This document shows positions 44,732 through 53,217 of a stretch of 64,000 nt of DNA, piece by piece (within the stretch, counting starts at the first letter, position 1; the number at the start of each line of letters is the position of its first letter). The notes under the pieces were generated by a model. It made no database searches. It saw nothing but the letters and a program-made list of their open reading frames with translations, and had not been told where the DNA came from. Both the position numbers and the translations under genes were made by a program. Source of the stretch: Aliarcobacter faecis. GTDB taxonomy: Bacteria > Campylobacterota > Campylobacteria > Campylobacterales > Arcobacteraceae. The DNA is taken from assembly GCF_013201705.1 (NCBI RefSeq), contig NZ_CP053838.1:62001-126000 (forward strand), written 5' to 3'.

Positions 44732-45004
44732 TTATCGTCCTTTATATGATCTGATTCTTTTAATTTTTAGATATTTTTTATATCTGTTAAACTCTCGTTT
44801 AAATTTATCATTTAAGTCAATTGCTAGAAGTATTAACATCATAAAACAAAATACAAAAGCTATAGCTATTTGTCCATCATTTATTCCAAAATATATATTT
44901 GTTGCAATATAGATAGCTAAAATATAAATATATAATTTAAATGAATTTGCAAAATTATATAAACAAATAAATAAAAATTTATCTAATCTATTTATTGGTA
45001 ACAT
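44732..45004 (-). CDS. Small membrane protein D, copy 3
   Basis: 90 residues, identical in protein sequence to the gene at 30294-30566. The arms first differ in its penultimate codon (AGA against CGA, both Arg). Two helices, NDG turn and RYKKYLKIKRIR tail. Last of the four repeated genes. Confidence 0.65.
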   Translation of the reverse strand: MLPINRLDKFLFICLYNFANSFKLYIYILAIYIATNIYFGINDGQIAIAFVFCFMMLILLAIDLNDKFKREFNRYKKYLKIKRIRSYKGR

Positions 45005-45006
45005 TT

Positions 45007-45291
45007 TTAATCCTTTATTTCACATTTTGTAACTGGTATAGTAGTTGAGCCTTTAAAAAAACTATTTTTATCTACACTCCAATTATCAGCTTTTGAGACA
45101 TCAATCTTTAAAGAACTCATATTACAAATAAGCTCTTTATTGTTATTAAAATCATCTATTAAATTAGCTCTTTCATTTAGATGAAAATATAAAACTATAA
45201 ATGGAAATAAGAATATAACTAATAGTATAAAAAATTGTGTTCTTATTTTTTCTGATAGATATTCATATTTTTTTAATCTCTTTTCATTCAT
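45007..45291 (-). CDS. Small membrane protein C, copy 3
   Basis: 94 residues, identical to 30007-30291. One helix and an outer domain with the ELIC/VSK/KCEI cysteine pattern shared with protein A. It lies 2 bases from gene D. Confidence 0.65.
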   Translation of the reverse strand: MNEKRLKKYEYLSEKIRTQFFILLVIFLFPFIVLYFHLNERANLIDDFNNNKELICNMSSLKIDVSKADNWSVDKNSFFKGSTTIPVTKCEIKD

Positions 45292-45295
45292 AACT

Positions 45296-45574
45296 CTATT
45301 CTTCTTTCTTAGATTTATTTTCTTTACTATTTGATTTTAAAAAACTATCTGGACTCTTATGAACAATTTTTACTGCAGAAGTTAGTAATACAGCCCAAAA
45401 TGCAATATATAAGAGTCCATTATTAAAATCAAAATATTCATATTCATTATTAAAGAAAAGTGCATAAACCATAACAAATAAAAGTGAACCTACTAAAACT
45501 AAAATAGATATTACAAAAAGAAATTCTCCAAGTCTACAAATAGTTTTATTACCTATTTTATAAAAATTACACAT
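45296..45574 (-). CDS. Small membrane protein B, copy 3
   Basis: 92 residues, identical to 29724-30002. Two helices and a SNSKENKSKKEE tail. Here, unlike at 36646, it is intact, which supports the idea that B is a functional part of the set. Confidence 0.65.
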   Translation of the reverse strand: MCNFYKIGNKTICRLGEFLFVISILVLVGSLLFVMVYALFFNNEYEYFDFNNGLLYIAFWAVLLTSAVKIVHKSPDSFLKSNSKENKSKKEE

Positions 45575-45586
45575 GCTATCTCCCCT

Positions 45587-45868
45587 TTATTTAATATCAC
45601 AATTATAGATTGTAAATATATTTACACCATTAGATATTTGATAAGCTCTTTTTTTATCAAATTCATAAGCTAAATCTTTTGAAACAATATTGTTCTTACA
45701 TATTAATTCTTGATTATTTACAAAAGCTTCATAAATTTTCTCTTTTTTATAATTATTATAAAAATATAAAAAAGCTATAAGTAGTAATAGTAATGCGCCA
45801 AGTCCTAAACTTCCTAAATATGAGAAAAATAGTTCTTTCTCTTTTTTACAAGTAATATCTTGTTCCAT
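45587..45868 (-). CDS. Small membrane protein A, copy 3
   Basis: 93 residues, identical to 29430-29711, and first gene of the operon. The promoter (TTGACA-17-TATAAT) and both ATCTATTTTAGAT palindromes are also duplicated here. They face the divergent HTH gene at 46009, which is the complete arrangement of regulator, operators and operon. Confidence 0.7.
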   Translation of the reverse strand: MEQDITCKKEKELFFSYLGSLGLGALLLLLIAFLYFYNNYKKEKIYEAFVNNQELICKNNIVSKDLAYEFDKKRAYQISNGVNIFTIYNCDIK

Positions 45869-46008
45869 ATTGTCTCCTTGTATTATCTAAAATAGATATT
45901 ATTTAATTTATTATATACTAAAAAGGATATTGTGTCAAGAAATATAATCTAAAATAGATAAATTAATGATATAATTAAAACTATATTAGATAATAAATAG
46001 GATAATTT

Positions 46009-46227
46009 ATGACAAAAGAAGAGTTTTGTAAAAGATTAAAAGATATTAATCTAACACAAAAAGAGTTTTCAGAAATAACCAATGTCCCATATTCAACACT
46101 TAATAATTGGGGATTCCATGATATACAAGTTCCAAAATGGGTAGGTCCATTTATTGAACATTATGAGAAATCTAAAAAGTATGATTCAATTAGAAAGTTA
46201 ATATTAGAGTCTAAAGAGATATTGTAG
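46009..46227 (+). CDS. Small HTH regulator of the small-membrane operon (72 aa)
   Basis: A homologue of the 35904-36176 regulator: TKEEFCKRLKDINLTQKEFS, then EITNVPYSTLNNWG, then a VPKWVGPFIEHY helix. It is a Cro/C1-like helix-turn-helix and divergent from gene A at 45868. It probably acts on the ATCTATTTTAGAT palindromes, and in trans on the identical promoter at 29339. Confidence 0.75.
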   Translation: MTKEEFCKRLKDINLTQKEFSEITNVPYSTLNNWGFHDIQVPKWVGPFIEHYEKSKKYDSIRKLILESKEIL

Positions 46228-46285
46228 AAATATAATAAAGGTTTTTTACTACAGTTTGAAATTTAAATTGTATTTAAAAACCTAC

Positions 46286-46321
46286 AGTAACTACAAAATT
46301 ATATTTGATTTTGTAGTTACT
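46286..46321. terminator. Strong bidirectional terminator
   Basis: AGTAACTACAAAA and TTTTGTAGTTACT pair perfectly around ten bases. It lies between the convergent HTH gene and the 205-residue gene on the minus strand. Confidence 0.8.
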
Positions 46322-46333
46322 ATAATTAGCAGG

Positions 46334-46951
46334 TTATAATAATTTTTTATTGTTCAAAACTCGAAGTAATCTTCTATTATTATGTAATATTTCAGCTTCC
46401 TTTTTTAACTCATTTTCAATTAAATTAAAAATAAACTCAAAACTATTATTTCTTGAATTTATTGCATTTATATAGCCATTTGTAATTTTATCTTCAATGC
46501 ATTTATTTAATCTACTAGGATATCTAAATCTGCAATGGTAAGAAGATTTTTTCAAAAAAATAATCAAAGTTGCAAATAGTAATTTCTCAAGCGCAAAAAT
46601 AGGAAGAGAATATTTTTTTTCTATGATAGCTTCTAGTATTTTACAAATTGAAGCATTAAGCGGAATAACTGCAACACTTAAACTTGTATCATGATTTTTT
46701 GAAGAGTAAATACTATAACATTCAGACAAGATTTCCGAGGTATATTGGTTTAATTTAATCAAAAAATAAAAAAGATCTCTCATAAAAATATCTGAAAAAT
46801 CAACTTCATTTTTATAAATAAATTTTAAAAAATCATATGTTTCCCAAAACCTATACTTATTACTAACTTTATTATAAATAATTTTTTGAGCTTTATTTAG
46901 CAAAGAAGTATTAATTTCAAATACTTCCGATTTAACTATTTTTCTTGCCAT
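46334..46951 (-). CDS. Unknown protein (205 aa)
   Basis: Hydrophilic and helical, rich in Lys, Asn, Ile and Tyr, with a cysteine-containing middle (SAC-like ASICKILEAII, HCRFRYPSRLNKCIE). It overlaps the preceding gene by 20 bases, so the two are coupled. No family recognised. Position next to a plasmid-type accessory region gives no further clue. Confidence 0.55.
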   Translation of the reverse strand: MARKIVKSEVFEINTSLLNKAQKIIYNKVSNKYRFWETYDFLKFIYKNEVDFSDIFMRDLFYFLIKLNQYTSEILSECYSIYSSKNHDTSLSVAVIPLNASICKILEAIIEKKYSLPIFALEKLLFATLIIFLKKSSYHCRFRYPSRLNKCIEDKITNGYINAINSRNNSFEFIFNLIENELKKEAEILHNNRRLLRVLNNKKLL

Positions 46952-47375
46952 TTTTCAGGTCTCCTTCAATTTTGTTCCAAATTTTACATATATAAGATTG
47001 CTCTACTTTAAAACCAAATTTTTCGTACAGATTTTTAGCTATTATTCTAAAACTTAATTTTTTCTCCAATTTAGATTTCCTAATATATGACCAACGTTCC
47101 ATTAGCATTCTCTCTACATTACCTTGCCGAATAAAACACTCTTCTGTAGGAATTAATTTAATGTACTCTCTAATTGCAATCACTAGAGAGCATTGAGATA
47201 GTGTCTCATTGCTATAGTCTTTATGTAATTCTTTTAATTTATGAAAATGCGTTCTTTGCATTTTAAACATCTCATTTCTTGCATCAATATCAAAATTAGC
47301 AAAATCTTTAAAAGCTTTTTTGATCCCCTTTACATTTAGTTTTGTGAGTGTTTCACAAATTTTTACATTGTCCAT
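46932..47375 (-). CDS. Unknown protein (147 aa), possible DNA-binding
   Basis: The start at 47375 is chosen because AGGATAAAA precedes that ATG. A longer frame to 47444 exists but lacks a ribosome site. The C-terminal LSFRIIAKNLYEKFGF, EQSYICKIWNKI could be a helix-turn-helix, which is a guess. It is basic throughout. Confidence 0.5.
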   Translation of the reverse strand: MDNVKICETLTKLNVKGIKKAFKDFANFDIDARNEMFKMQRTHFHKLKELHKDYSNETLSQCSLVIAIREYIKLIPTEECFIRQGNVERMLMERWSYIRKSKLEKKLSFRIIAKNLYEKFGFKVEQSYICKIWNKIEGDLKNGKKNS

Positions 47376-47505
47376 TTTTATCCTTTGATATAATTTTAGA
47401 TATATTTGTTTTTTATTAAAAAATATATCTCTACTTATATTCATAATTTTTCAATTTTTAGAAATTATGAATATAGATTACAAAATAAAAAAGGAGTATT
47501 TTAAA

Positions 47506-47718
47506 ATGCAAGTTCAAAATGAAAAAGAGTTAATTCAAATTCCAATAGATATTTTTTATGATGAGTTTACAGTTTATGAAAGTAATGAAAGAGTTGCGTT
47601 TGAAAATTTTAGTGAAAACAAAAGATATATAATTGAATATCAAGACAATGATAATGTTTATGTATATAAACCAACAATGCAGGATTTAATAAAAATAATG
47701 GAAGGAAATTTTAAATAA
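47506..47718 (+). CDS. Small unknown protein upstream of hsdR (70 aa)
   Basis: ATG 47506 is chosen because AAGGAG lies 9 bases before it. An in-frame ATG at 47467 lacks such a site. Acidic (DIFYDEFTVYESNERVAF, IIEYQDNDNVYVY), probably mostly beta. It lies 88 bases before hsdR on the same strand. Acidic DNA-mimic or regulatory roles are imaginable but unsupported. Confidence 0.5.
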   Translation: MQVQNEKELIQIPIDIFYDEFTVYESNERVAFENFSENKRYIIEYQDNDNVYVYKPTMQDLIKIMEGNFK

Positions 47719-47806
47719 TAAAATATAAATGTTTAAATATCTGATTTTTTATTAACATTTAGATAATATCTAATATATTTTTAAAAATAGAGTCTTAGGG
47801 GAAAAT

Positions 47807-50188
47807 ATGTCATCAAAAAAAGAGTTAACAGAAAGAGATATTTGTACAAAATATATCAATCCTGCTTTAACCCAAGCTGGCTGGAATTTACAAACACAAA
47901 TTAGAGAAGAAGTTTATTTTACTGATGGAAAAATTTATGTAAAAGGAAATAAATCAAAAAGAGCTAAGGGTAAAAAGGCAGATTATATTCTTTACTACAA
48001 ACCAAATATTCCTGTAGCAATTATAGAGGCAAAAGATAATAATCATAGAGTTCAAGATGGAATCCAACAAGGCTTAGAATATGCAAATATTTTAGATATA
48101 CCAGTCGTCTTTTCAAGTAATGGAGATGAATTTTATGAACATGATAAAACTTTATCTAATGGTATTGTAGAACGAAAAATCTCATTAAATAATTTTCCAA
48201 CCCCAGATGAACTTTGGGAAAGATATAAAAAATATAAAAAAATAGAGACACAAGAAGAGGAAAGAATTATTTCTCAAGACTATTTTTTCGATGCTCAAGG
48301 AAGATTTCCTAGATACTATCAACAAATTGCAATAAACAGAACTGTTGAAGCAATTGCTAAAGGACAAAATAGAATACTACTTGTAATGGCAACAGGAACA
48401 GGTAAAACATATACAGCTTTTCAGATTATTCATAGACTTTGGAAAAGTGGTGCAAAAAAAAGAATTTTATTTTTAGCAGATAGAAATGCTTTAATCGATC
48501 AAACAAAAAAAGGTGATTTTAGACACTTCAAAGACAAGATGACGGTTATTAGAAAAAAACATATAGATAAATCGTATGAAATATATTTAGCTCTTTATCA
48601 AGGACTTACAAATTACGATGAGGATAAAGATGCATATAAAGAGTTTAGCTCTGATTTTTTTGATTTAATTGTAATAGATGAGGCTCATAGAGGAAGTGCA
48701 TCAGAAGATAGTTCTTGGAGAGAGATACTTGATTATTTTTCAAGTGCTACTCAAATAGGACTTACTGCTACACCAAAAGAGACAAAAACTATTTCAAATA
48801 TCGAGTATTTTGGAGAATCTGTTTATACTTATACTCTTAAAGAAGGAATTGATGATGGATTTTTGGCTCCATACAAAGTATTGAGAGTTGGATTAAATGT
48901 TGATTTGGAAGATTATGAACCTGAAATTGGTAAAAAAGATAAAGATGGAAATGAAATAGAGCAAAGAATATACAATAGAAAAGATTTTGATAGAAGTTTA
49001 GTAATAGATGAACGAACTTATATGGTAGCACAAAGAGTTACGGAATTTTTAAAAGCTACTGATAGATTTAGTAAAACTATTATCTTTTGTACAGATATAG
49101 ACCATGCAAGTAGAATGCGAAGTGCTATAGCAAATTTAAATAGTGATCTTGTTGCTAAAAATTCAAAATATGTAATGCAAATAACTGGAGATAATGATGA
49201 AGGGAAGAGAGAATTAGATAATTTTATAAACCCTCAAGAAACATATCCAGTAATTGCTACAACTTCTAAATTAATGACAACAGGAGTAGATGCTCAAACT
49301 TGTAAATTAATAGTTCTTGATAGCAATATAGGTTCTATGACAGAATTTAAGCAGATAATTGGTCGAGGAACTAGAATAAACGAAGAGTATGGTAAAACAT
49401 TTTTTACAATAATGGATTTTAGAGGAGCAACTGATAAATTTGCTGATCCTGACTTTGATGGTGAATCTGTAATGATAAAAGATATTTTTGATGGGGATGA
49501 AATTTTAAATCCAGAAGAAGAAAAGATTGATTCAATAATTGATGAAAATGGTGAAGAAATAATATTTGAACCTTTTAATATTCCAGATGCTGGAGAAATA
49601 GAAGATATTGAAAAGAAAAAAAGAGAAAAAGTATATATTAATGGTGTAGATGTAACTATCCTGAATGAAAGAGTACAAATAAGAAATTCTGAAGGAAAAT
49701 TAATTACAACTAGCTACAAAGAGTACTCAAAACAAAAAGTTCATGAAGAATTTTCTTCACTTGATGATTTTTTAAACAGATGGTCAAGCAGTGAAAAGAA
49801 ACAAGTTATTATTGATGAGCTTTATGAAAAAGATATTTTATTTGAAGAGTTAAAGGTTGATATAGGCAAAGATATGGATATTTTTGATTTAATTTGTCAT
49901 ATTGCTTATGATAAACCACCACTAACTAGAAAAGAAAGAGCAAATAGTGTTCAAAAAAGAGACTATTTTAACAAATATGAAGGAAAAGCAAAAGAAATTT
50001 TGAAAGCTTTATTAGAGAAATACTCAGATGAAGGAATAGAAACTATTGAAACTATAGAGGTATTAAAACTTCCAGAATTTAGCTCTTTTGGAACAGCAAT
50101 TGAAATAGTTAATACTTTTGGTGGTAGAGATAAATATTTAGAAGCTATAAAAGATTTAGAAAATGAGATATATAAGGGAGTTGCTTAA
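47807..50188 (+). CDS. hsdR: Type I restriction enzyme, R subunit
   Basis: 793 residues. An N-terminal PD-(D/E)xK nuclease (KADYILYY, AIIEAKD) precedes a superfamily 2 translocase with Walker A MATGTGKTYT, VIDEAHRGS, LTATPKET, TTGVDAQTCKLIVLD and IGRGTRI, then an EcoEI-type C-terminal domain. It cleaves unmodified DNA after translocation, in complex with HsdM and HsdS. GGGGA precedes the start. hsdM follows after 3 bases. Confidence 0.95.
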   Translation: MSSKKELTERDICTKYINPALTQAGWNLQTQIREEVYFTDGKIYVKGNKSKRAKGKKADYILYYKPNIPVAIIEAKDNNHRVQDGIQQGLEYANILDIPVVFSSNGDEFYEHDKTLSNGIVERKISLNNFPTPDELWERYKKYKKIETQEEERIISQDYFFDAQGRFPRYYQQIAINRTVEAIAKGQNRILLVMATGTGKTYTAFQIIHRLWKSGAKKRILFLADRNALIDQTKKGDFRHFKDKMTVIRKKHIDKSYEIYLALYQGLTNYDEDKDAYKEFSSDFFDLIVIDEAHRGSASEDSSWREILDYFSSATQIGLTATPKETKTISNIEYFGESVYTYTLKEGIDDGFLAPYKVLRVGLNVDLEDYEPEIGKKDKDGNEIEQRIYNRKDFDRSLVIDERTYMVAQRVTEFLKATDRFSKTIIFCTDIDHASRMRSAIANLNSDLVAKNSKYVMQITGDNDEGKRELDNFINPQETYPVIATTSKLMTTGVDAQTCKLIVLDSNIGSMTEFKQIIGRGTRINEEYGKTFFTIMDFRGATDKFADPDFDGESVMIKDIFDGDEILNPEEEKIDSIIDENGEEIIFEPFNIPDAGEIEDIEKKKREKVYINGVDVTILNERVQIRNSEGKLITTSYKEYSKQKVHEEFSSLDDFLNRWSSSEKKQVIIDELYEKDILFEELKVDIGKDMDIFDLICHIAYDKPPLTRKERANSVQKRDYFNKYEGKAKEILKALLEKYSDEGIETIETIEVLKLPEFSSFGTAIEIVNTFGGRDKYLEAIKDLENEIYKGVA

Positions 50189-50191
50189 TAT

Positions 50192-51625
50192 ATGAGCCAT
50201 AATATAAGTGGAGTTATAAAATCTATTCAAAAGATCATGAGAAATGATAGAGGATTAAATGGAGATGCTCAAAGAATAGAGCAATTAGGATGGATGATAT
50301 TTTTAAAGATTTTTGATGATAAAGATTTAGAAATAGAGTTAATAAAAGATGATTACATATCACCAATTCCTAGTAATTTACAATGGCGAAATTGGGCTAA
50401 AGATGATGAAGGAATTACAGGAGATGAACTTTTAGATTTTATTGATAATAAACTTTTTACAACTTTAAAAAATCTTCCGACTGCAGCAACAAATAAAAGA
50501 GCTTTACTTATAAGAGAAGTATTTGAAGGTAATAACAATTATATGAAGTCTGGAACTATTATAAGGCAAGTTTTAAATAAAATAAATGAAATAGATTTTA
50601 ATAATAGTGAAGATAGGCACCTTTTTGGAGATATTTATGAAACTATTTTAAAAGAGCTTCAAAGTGCTGGAAATAGTGGAGAATTTTATACTCCAAGAGC
50701 AATAACTCAATTTATAACTCAAATGATAGATCCAAAATTAAATGAAATTACTTTAGATCCTGCTTGTGGAACTGGTGGATTTTTAGTGAATACTATAGAT
50801 CATATAAAATCAAATGGGGAAGTTAAAACTCCAGAAGATAGATTAACATTACAGCAAAATATTAGAGGAGTAGAGTTAAAACCACTTCCTCATATGTTAG
50901 CACTTACAAATCTAATTTTACATGATATAGAAATTCCAAATATTATATATGATGATGCACTTTCAAAAGAGATTTCAAGCATATCAAAAAAAGATAAAGT
51001 TGATTGTATTTTGGCAAATCCCCCTTTTGGTGGAGTTGTAACCGATGGTATGGAGACAAATTTTCCTGCAAACTTTAGAACTAAAGAGAGTGCTGATCTA
51101 TTTTTAATTCTTATGATAAATTACCTAAAAGATGGTGGAAGAGCTGGAATAGTACTTCCAGATGGAAGCCTTACTGGTGATGGAGTAAAACAAAGAATTA
51201 GAGAAAAGCTACTGGCTGATTGTAGCCTTCATACAATTGTACGACTTCCAAACTCAGTATTTCAACCCTATGCTTCAGTGGCTACAAATCTTCTGTTTTT
51301 TACAAAAGGAACTCCAACAAAAGAGATTTGGTATTATGAACATAAATTACCAGAGGGGCAAAAAGCATATAGTAAAACAAAACCTATAAAGCTTGAAGAG
51401 TTTGAACTTCTTAAATTATGGTGGAATAATAGAATTGAAAATGAGCAAGCTTGGAAAGTAAATATTGAAACTATCAAAACAAATGGATACAATCTTGATA
51501 TTAAAAATCCTCACAAAGAGGAAGTAGAACACACTTACTCATCATCTGAACTTCTTGAGATGTTATCAAGCTCTTTTGCAAAAAGTAATACACTTTTAGA
51601 AAAGTTAAAAAGTGAGCTTTCATGA
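50192..51625 (+). CDS. hsdM: Type I modification methyltransferase, M subunit
   Basis: 477 residues. An N-terminal HsdM_N helical domain (RNDRGLNGDAQRIEQLGWM) precedes an adenine-N6 methyltransferase with SAM motif LDPACGTGGFL and catalytic NPPFGG. It forms the modification core with HsdS. It overlaps the next gene by 4 bases (ATGA). Confidence 0.95.
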   Translation: MSHNISGVIKSIQKIMRNDRGLNGDAQRIEQLGWMIFLKIFDDKDLEIELIKDDYISPIPSNLQWRNWAKDDEGITGDELLDFIDNKLFTTLKNLPTAATNKRALLIREVFEGNNNYMKSGTIIRQVLNKINEIDFNNSEDRHLFGDIYETILKELQSAGNSGEFYTPRAITQFITQMIDPKLNEITLDPACGTGGFLVNTIDHIKSNGEVKTPEDRLTLQQNIRGVELKPLPHMLALTNLILHDIEIPNIIYDDALSKEISSISKKDKVDCILANPPFGGVVTDGMETNFPANFRTKESADLFLILMINYLKDGGRAGIVLPDGSLTGDGVKQRIREKLLADCSLHTIVRLPNSVFQPYASVATNLLFFTKGTPTKEIWYYEHKLPEGQKAYSKTKPIKLEEFELLKLWWNNRIENEQAWKVNIETIKTNGYNLDIKNPHKEEVEHTYSSSELLEMLSSSFAKSNTLLEKLKSELS

Positions 51626-53088
51626 TAGTAAGAAGCACAGACTATATCAAATCTCTTGTAAATGAGATTATAAAACTTCCTAATGAAACTGAATGGATAG
51701 AGTTCAAACACAACAACGAAGATCCTCAAATGATAGGCGAATACATTAGTGCTCTTTCAAACTCAGCTGCACTCAATGGTAAAACAAATGGCTATATTAT
51801 TTGGGGTGTAGATGATACTACTCATGAGATTTTAGGTACGACTTTTACTCCATCATCTGCAAAGAAAGGTGGAGAAGCACTAGAAAACTGGATATTACGA
51901 CTTCTTGAACCAAAAATTGATTTCAAATTTTATGAAATAGAAATAGATGAAAAAAGTATCGTTTTACTTGAAATAGCACCTGCATATAGACACCCAGTGA
52001 CATTTTCAGGTACAGAATATATAAGACTCGGCTCTCACAAAAAAAAGCTTAAAGAGTTAGCAGAAAAAGAGAGAGAACTTTGGAGGATATTTGACAAAGT
52101 ACCTTTTGAGAAACAAATTGCAGTAGATAACATAGATGCTAGTGAAGTACTAGGATATCTTGAATATACTAAATATTTTGAGCTATTAAACATACCGTTA
52201 CCAGAAAATAGAAATGCTATCTTAGAAGCACTTATAGCTGATAATATGGTCAATAAACTTGATAATGCAAAATATGCCATCACAAACTTAGGAGCTATTC
52301 TTTTTGCAAAAGATTTATCAAAGTTTAATAACCTCAAAAGAAAAGCCATAAGGGTTATCCAATACAAAGATAATACAAAATTTCAAACTACAAAAGAGAT
52401 AGTTGGCAATAAAGGTTATGCTGTTGGATTTGAAGGACTTATAGAATACATCAACAATATGCTTCCATCAAACGAAGTAATAAAACAAGCATTTCGTGAA
52501 AACAAAACAATGTATCCAGAACTCTCAATAAGAGAGGTCGTTGCAAATGCTATTATCCATCAAGATTTCTTTGCTACTGGAAGCTCAGTGATGATAGAAA
52601 TTTTTTCAAACCGTTTTGAAGTAACAAATCCAGGAACTCCTCTTGTAGATACTGAAAGATTTTTGGACTCTCCGCCAAAATCAAGAAATGAAGCAATCGC
52701 ATCATTTATGCGAAGAATCGGTATTTGTGAAGAGCGAGGAAGTGGTGTAGATAAGATAGTAATCCAAACAGAACTTTATCAGCTTCCTGCACCGATATTT
52801 GAAACAAATGGTGATCATACAGTAGCGATACTTTTTGCACATAAAGAGCTAAAAGATATGGACAAAGCAGATAAAATCAGAGCTTGTTATTTGCATGCAA
52901 GCTTAAGATATATCCAACATGACTATATGACAAACACATCTCTTAGAGAGAGATTTAACATTGATGTCAAAAATCGTTCAATGGTTTCAAAAATCATCAA
53001 TGATGCAATTGAAGCGAACAAAATAGCTATCTATGATGAAAATGTAGGAACAAAAGCAAGAACTTATATACCAAGTTGGGCAAGATGA
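51622..53088 (+). CDS. AlbA_2/Schlafen-like putative DNA- or RNA-binding protein inside the hsd operon
   Basis: 488 residues. The N-terminal AlbA_2 (Schlafen AlbA) domain reads ETEWIEFKHNNEDP and GKTNGYIIWGVDD. A GHKL/ATPase-like C-terminal half contains REVVANAIIHQDF, RFEVTNPG and RGSGVDKIV, as in COG2865 regulators. Such genes are often found between hsdM and hsdS; their role is unclear (regulation, or protection against RNA attack). Start and stop are coupled to hsdM. Confidence 0.85.
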   Translation: MIVRSTDYIKSLVNEIIKLPNETEWIEFKHNNEDPQMIGEYISALSNSAALNGKTNGYIIWGVDDTTHEILGTTFTPSSAKKGGEALENWILRLLEPKIDFKFYEIEIDEKSIVLLEIAPAYRHPVTFSGTEYIRLGSHKKKLKELAEKERELWRIFDKVPFEKQIAVDNIDASEVLGYLEYTKYFELLNIPLPENRNAILEALIADNMVNKLDNAKYAITNLGAILFAKDLSKFNNLKRKAIRVIQYKDNTKFQTTKEIVGNKGYAVGFEGLIEYINNMLPSNEVIKQAFRENKTMYPELSIREVVANAIIHQDFFATGSSVMIEIFSNRFEVTNPGTPLVDTERFLDSPPKSRNEAIASFMRRIGICEERGSGVDKIVIQTELYQLPAPIFETNGDHTVAILFAHKELKDMDKADKIRACYLHASLRYIQHDYMTNTSLRERFNIDVKNRSMVSKIINDAIEANKIAIYDENVGTKARTYIPSWAR

Positions 53089-53091
53089 TGA

Positions 53092-53205
53092 AAATTTGCT
53101 TCACCGTTGCTTCACTGAATACTTATAATAGACTTAAAAATATTGGAGAAACCCTTTATTATAGGGCTTTCCCTTCTCAAAATTTGTTTGACCGTTGTTT
53201 GACTG
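53092..53205. repeat. Pair of 24-base near-repeats flanking a hairpin between the AlbA gene and hsdS
   Basis: AATTTGCTTCACCGTTGCTT... (53092) and AATTTGTTTGACCGTTGTTT... (about 53180) differ mainly by C/T and C/G swaps. Each is itself an imperfect double of TTCACCG/TTCACTG type. Between them, AAACCC and GGGCTTT (53149-53170) form a stem. It may be a regulatory or recombination-prone spacer. Confidence 0.45.
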
Positions 53206-53217
53206 ATGGGGAAATAT

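Larger units (their letters stand above)
44738..46007. repeat. Right arm of the 1.27-kb inverted repeat (partner 29291-30560)
   Basis: Apparently base-for-base reverse complement of the left arm. It ends one base before the start codon of the HTH gene. The conserved regulator sits only on this side, so this is probably the original and the left arm the copy. Confidence 0.93.

Noticed and set aside
29430-46227. Filamentous phage (inovirus) explanation for the small membrane proteins and recombinase
   Set aside because: No Zot-type morphogenesis ATPase, secretin or rolling-circle Rep was found nearby. Small TM proteins alone are not enough.
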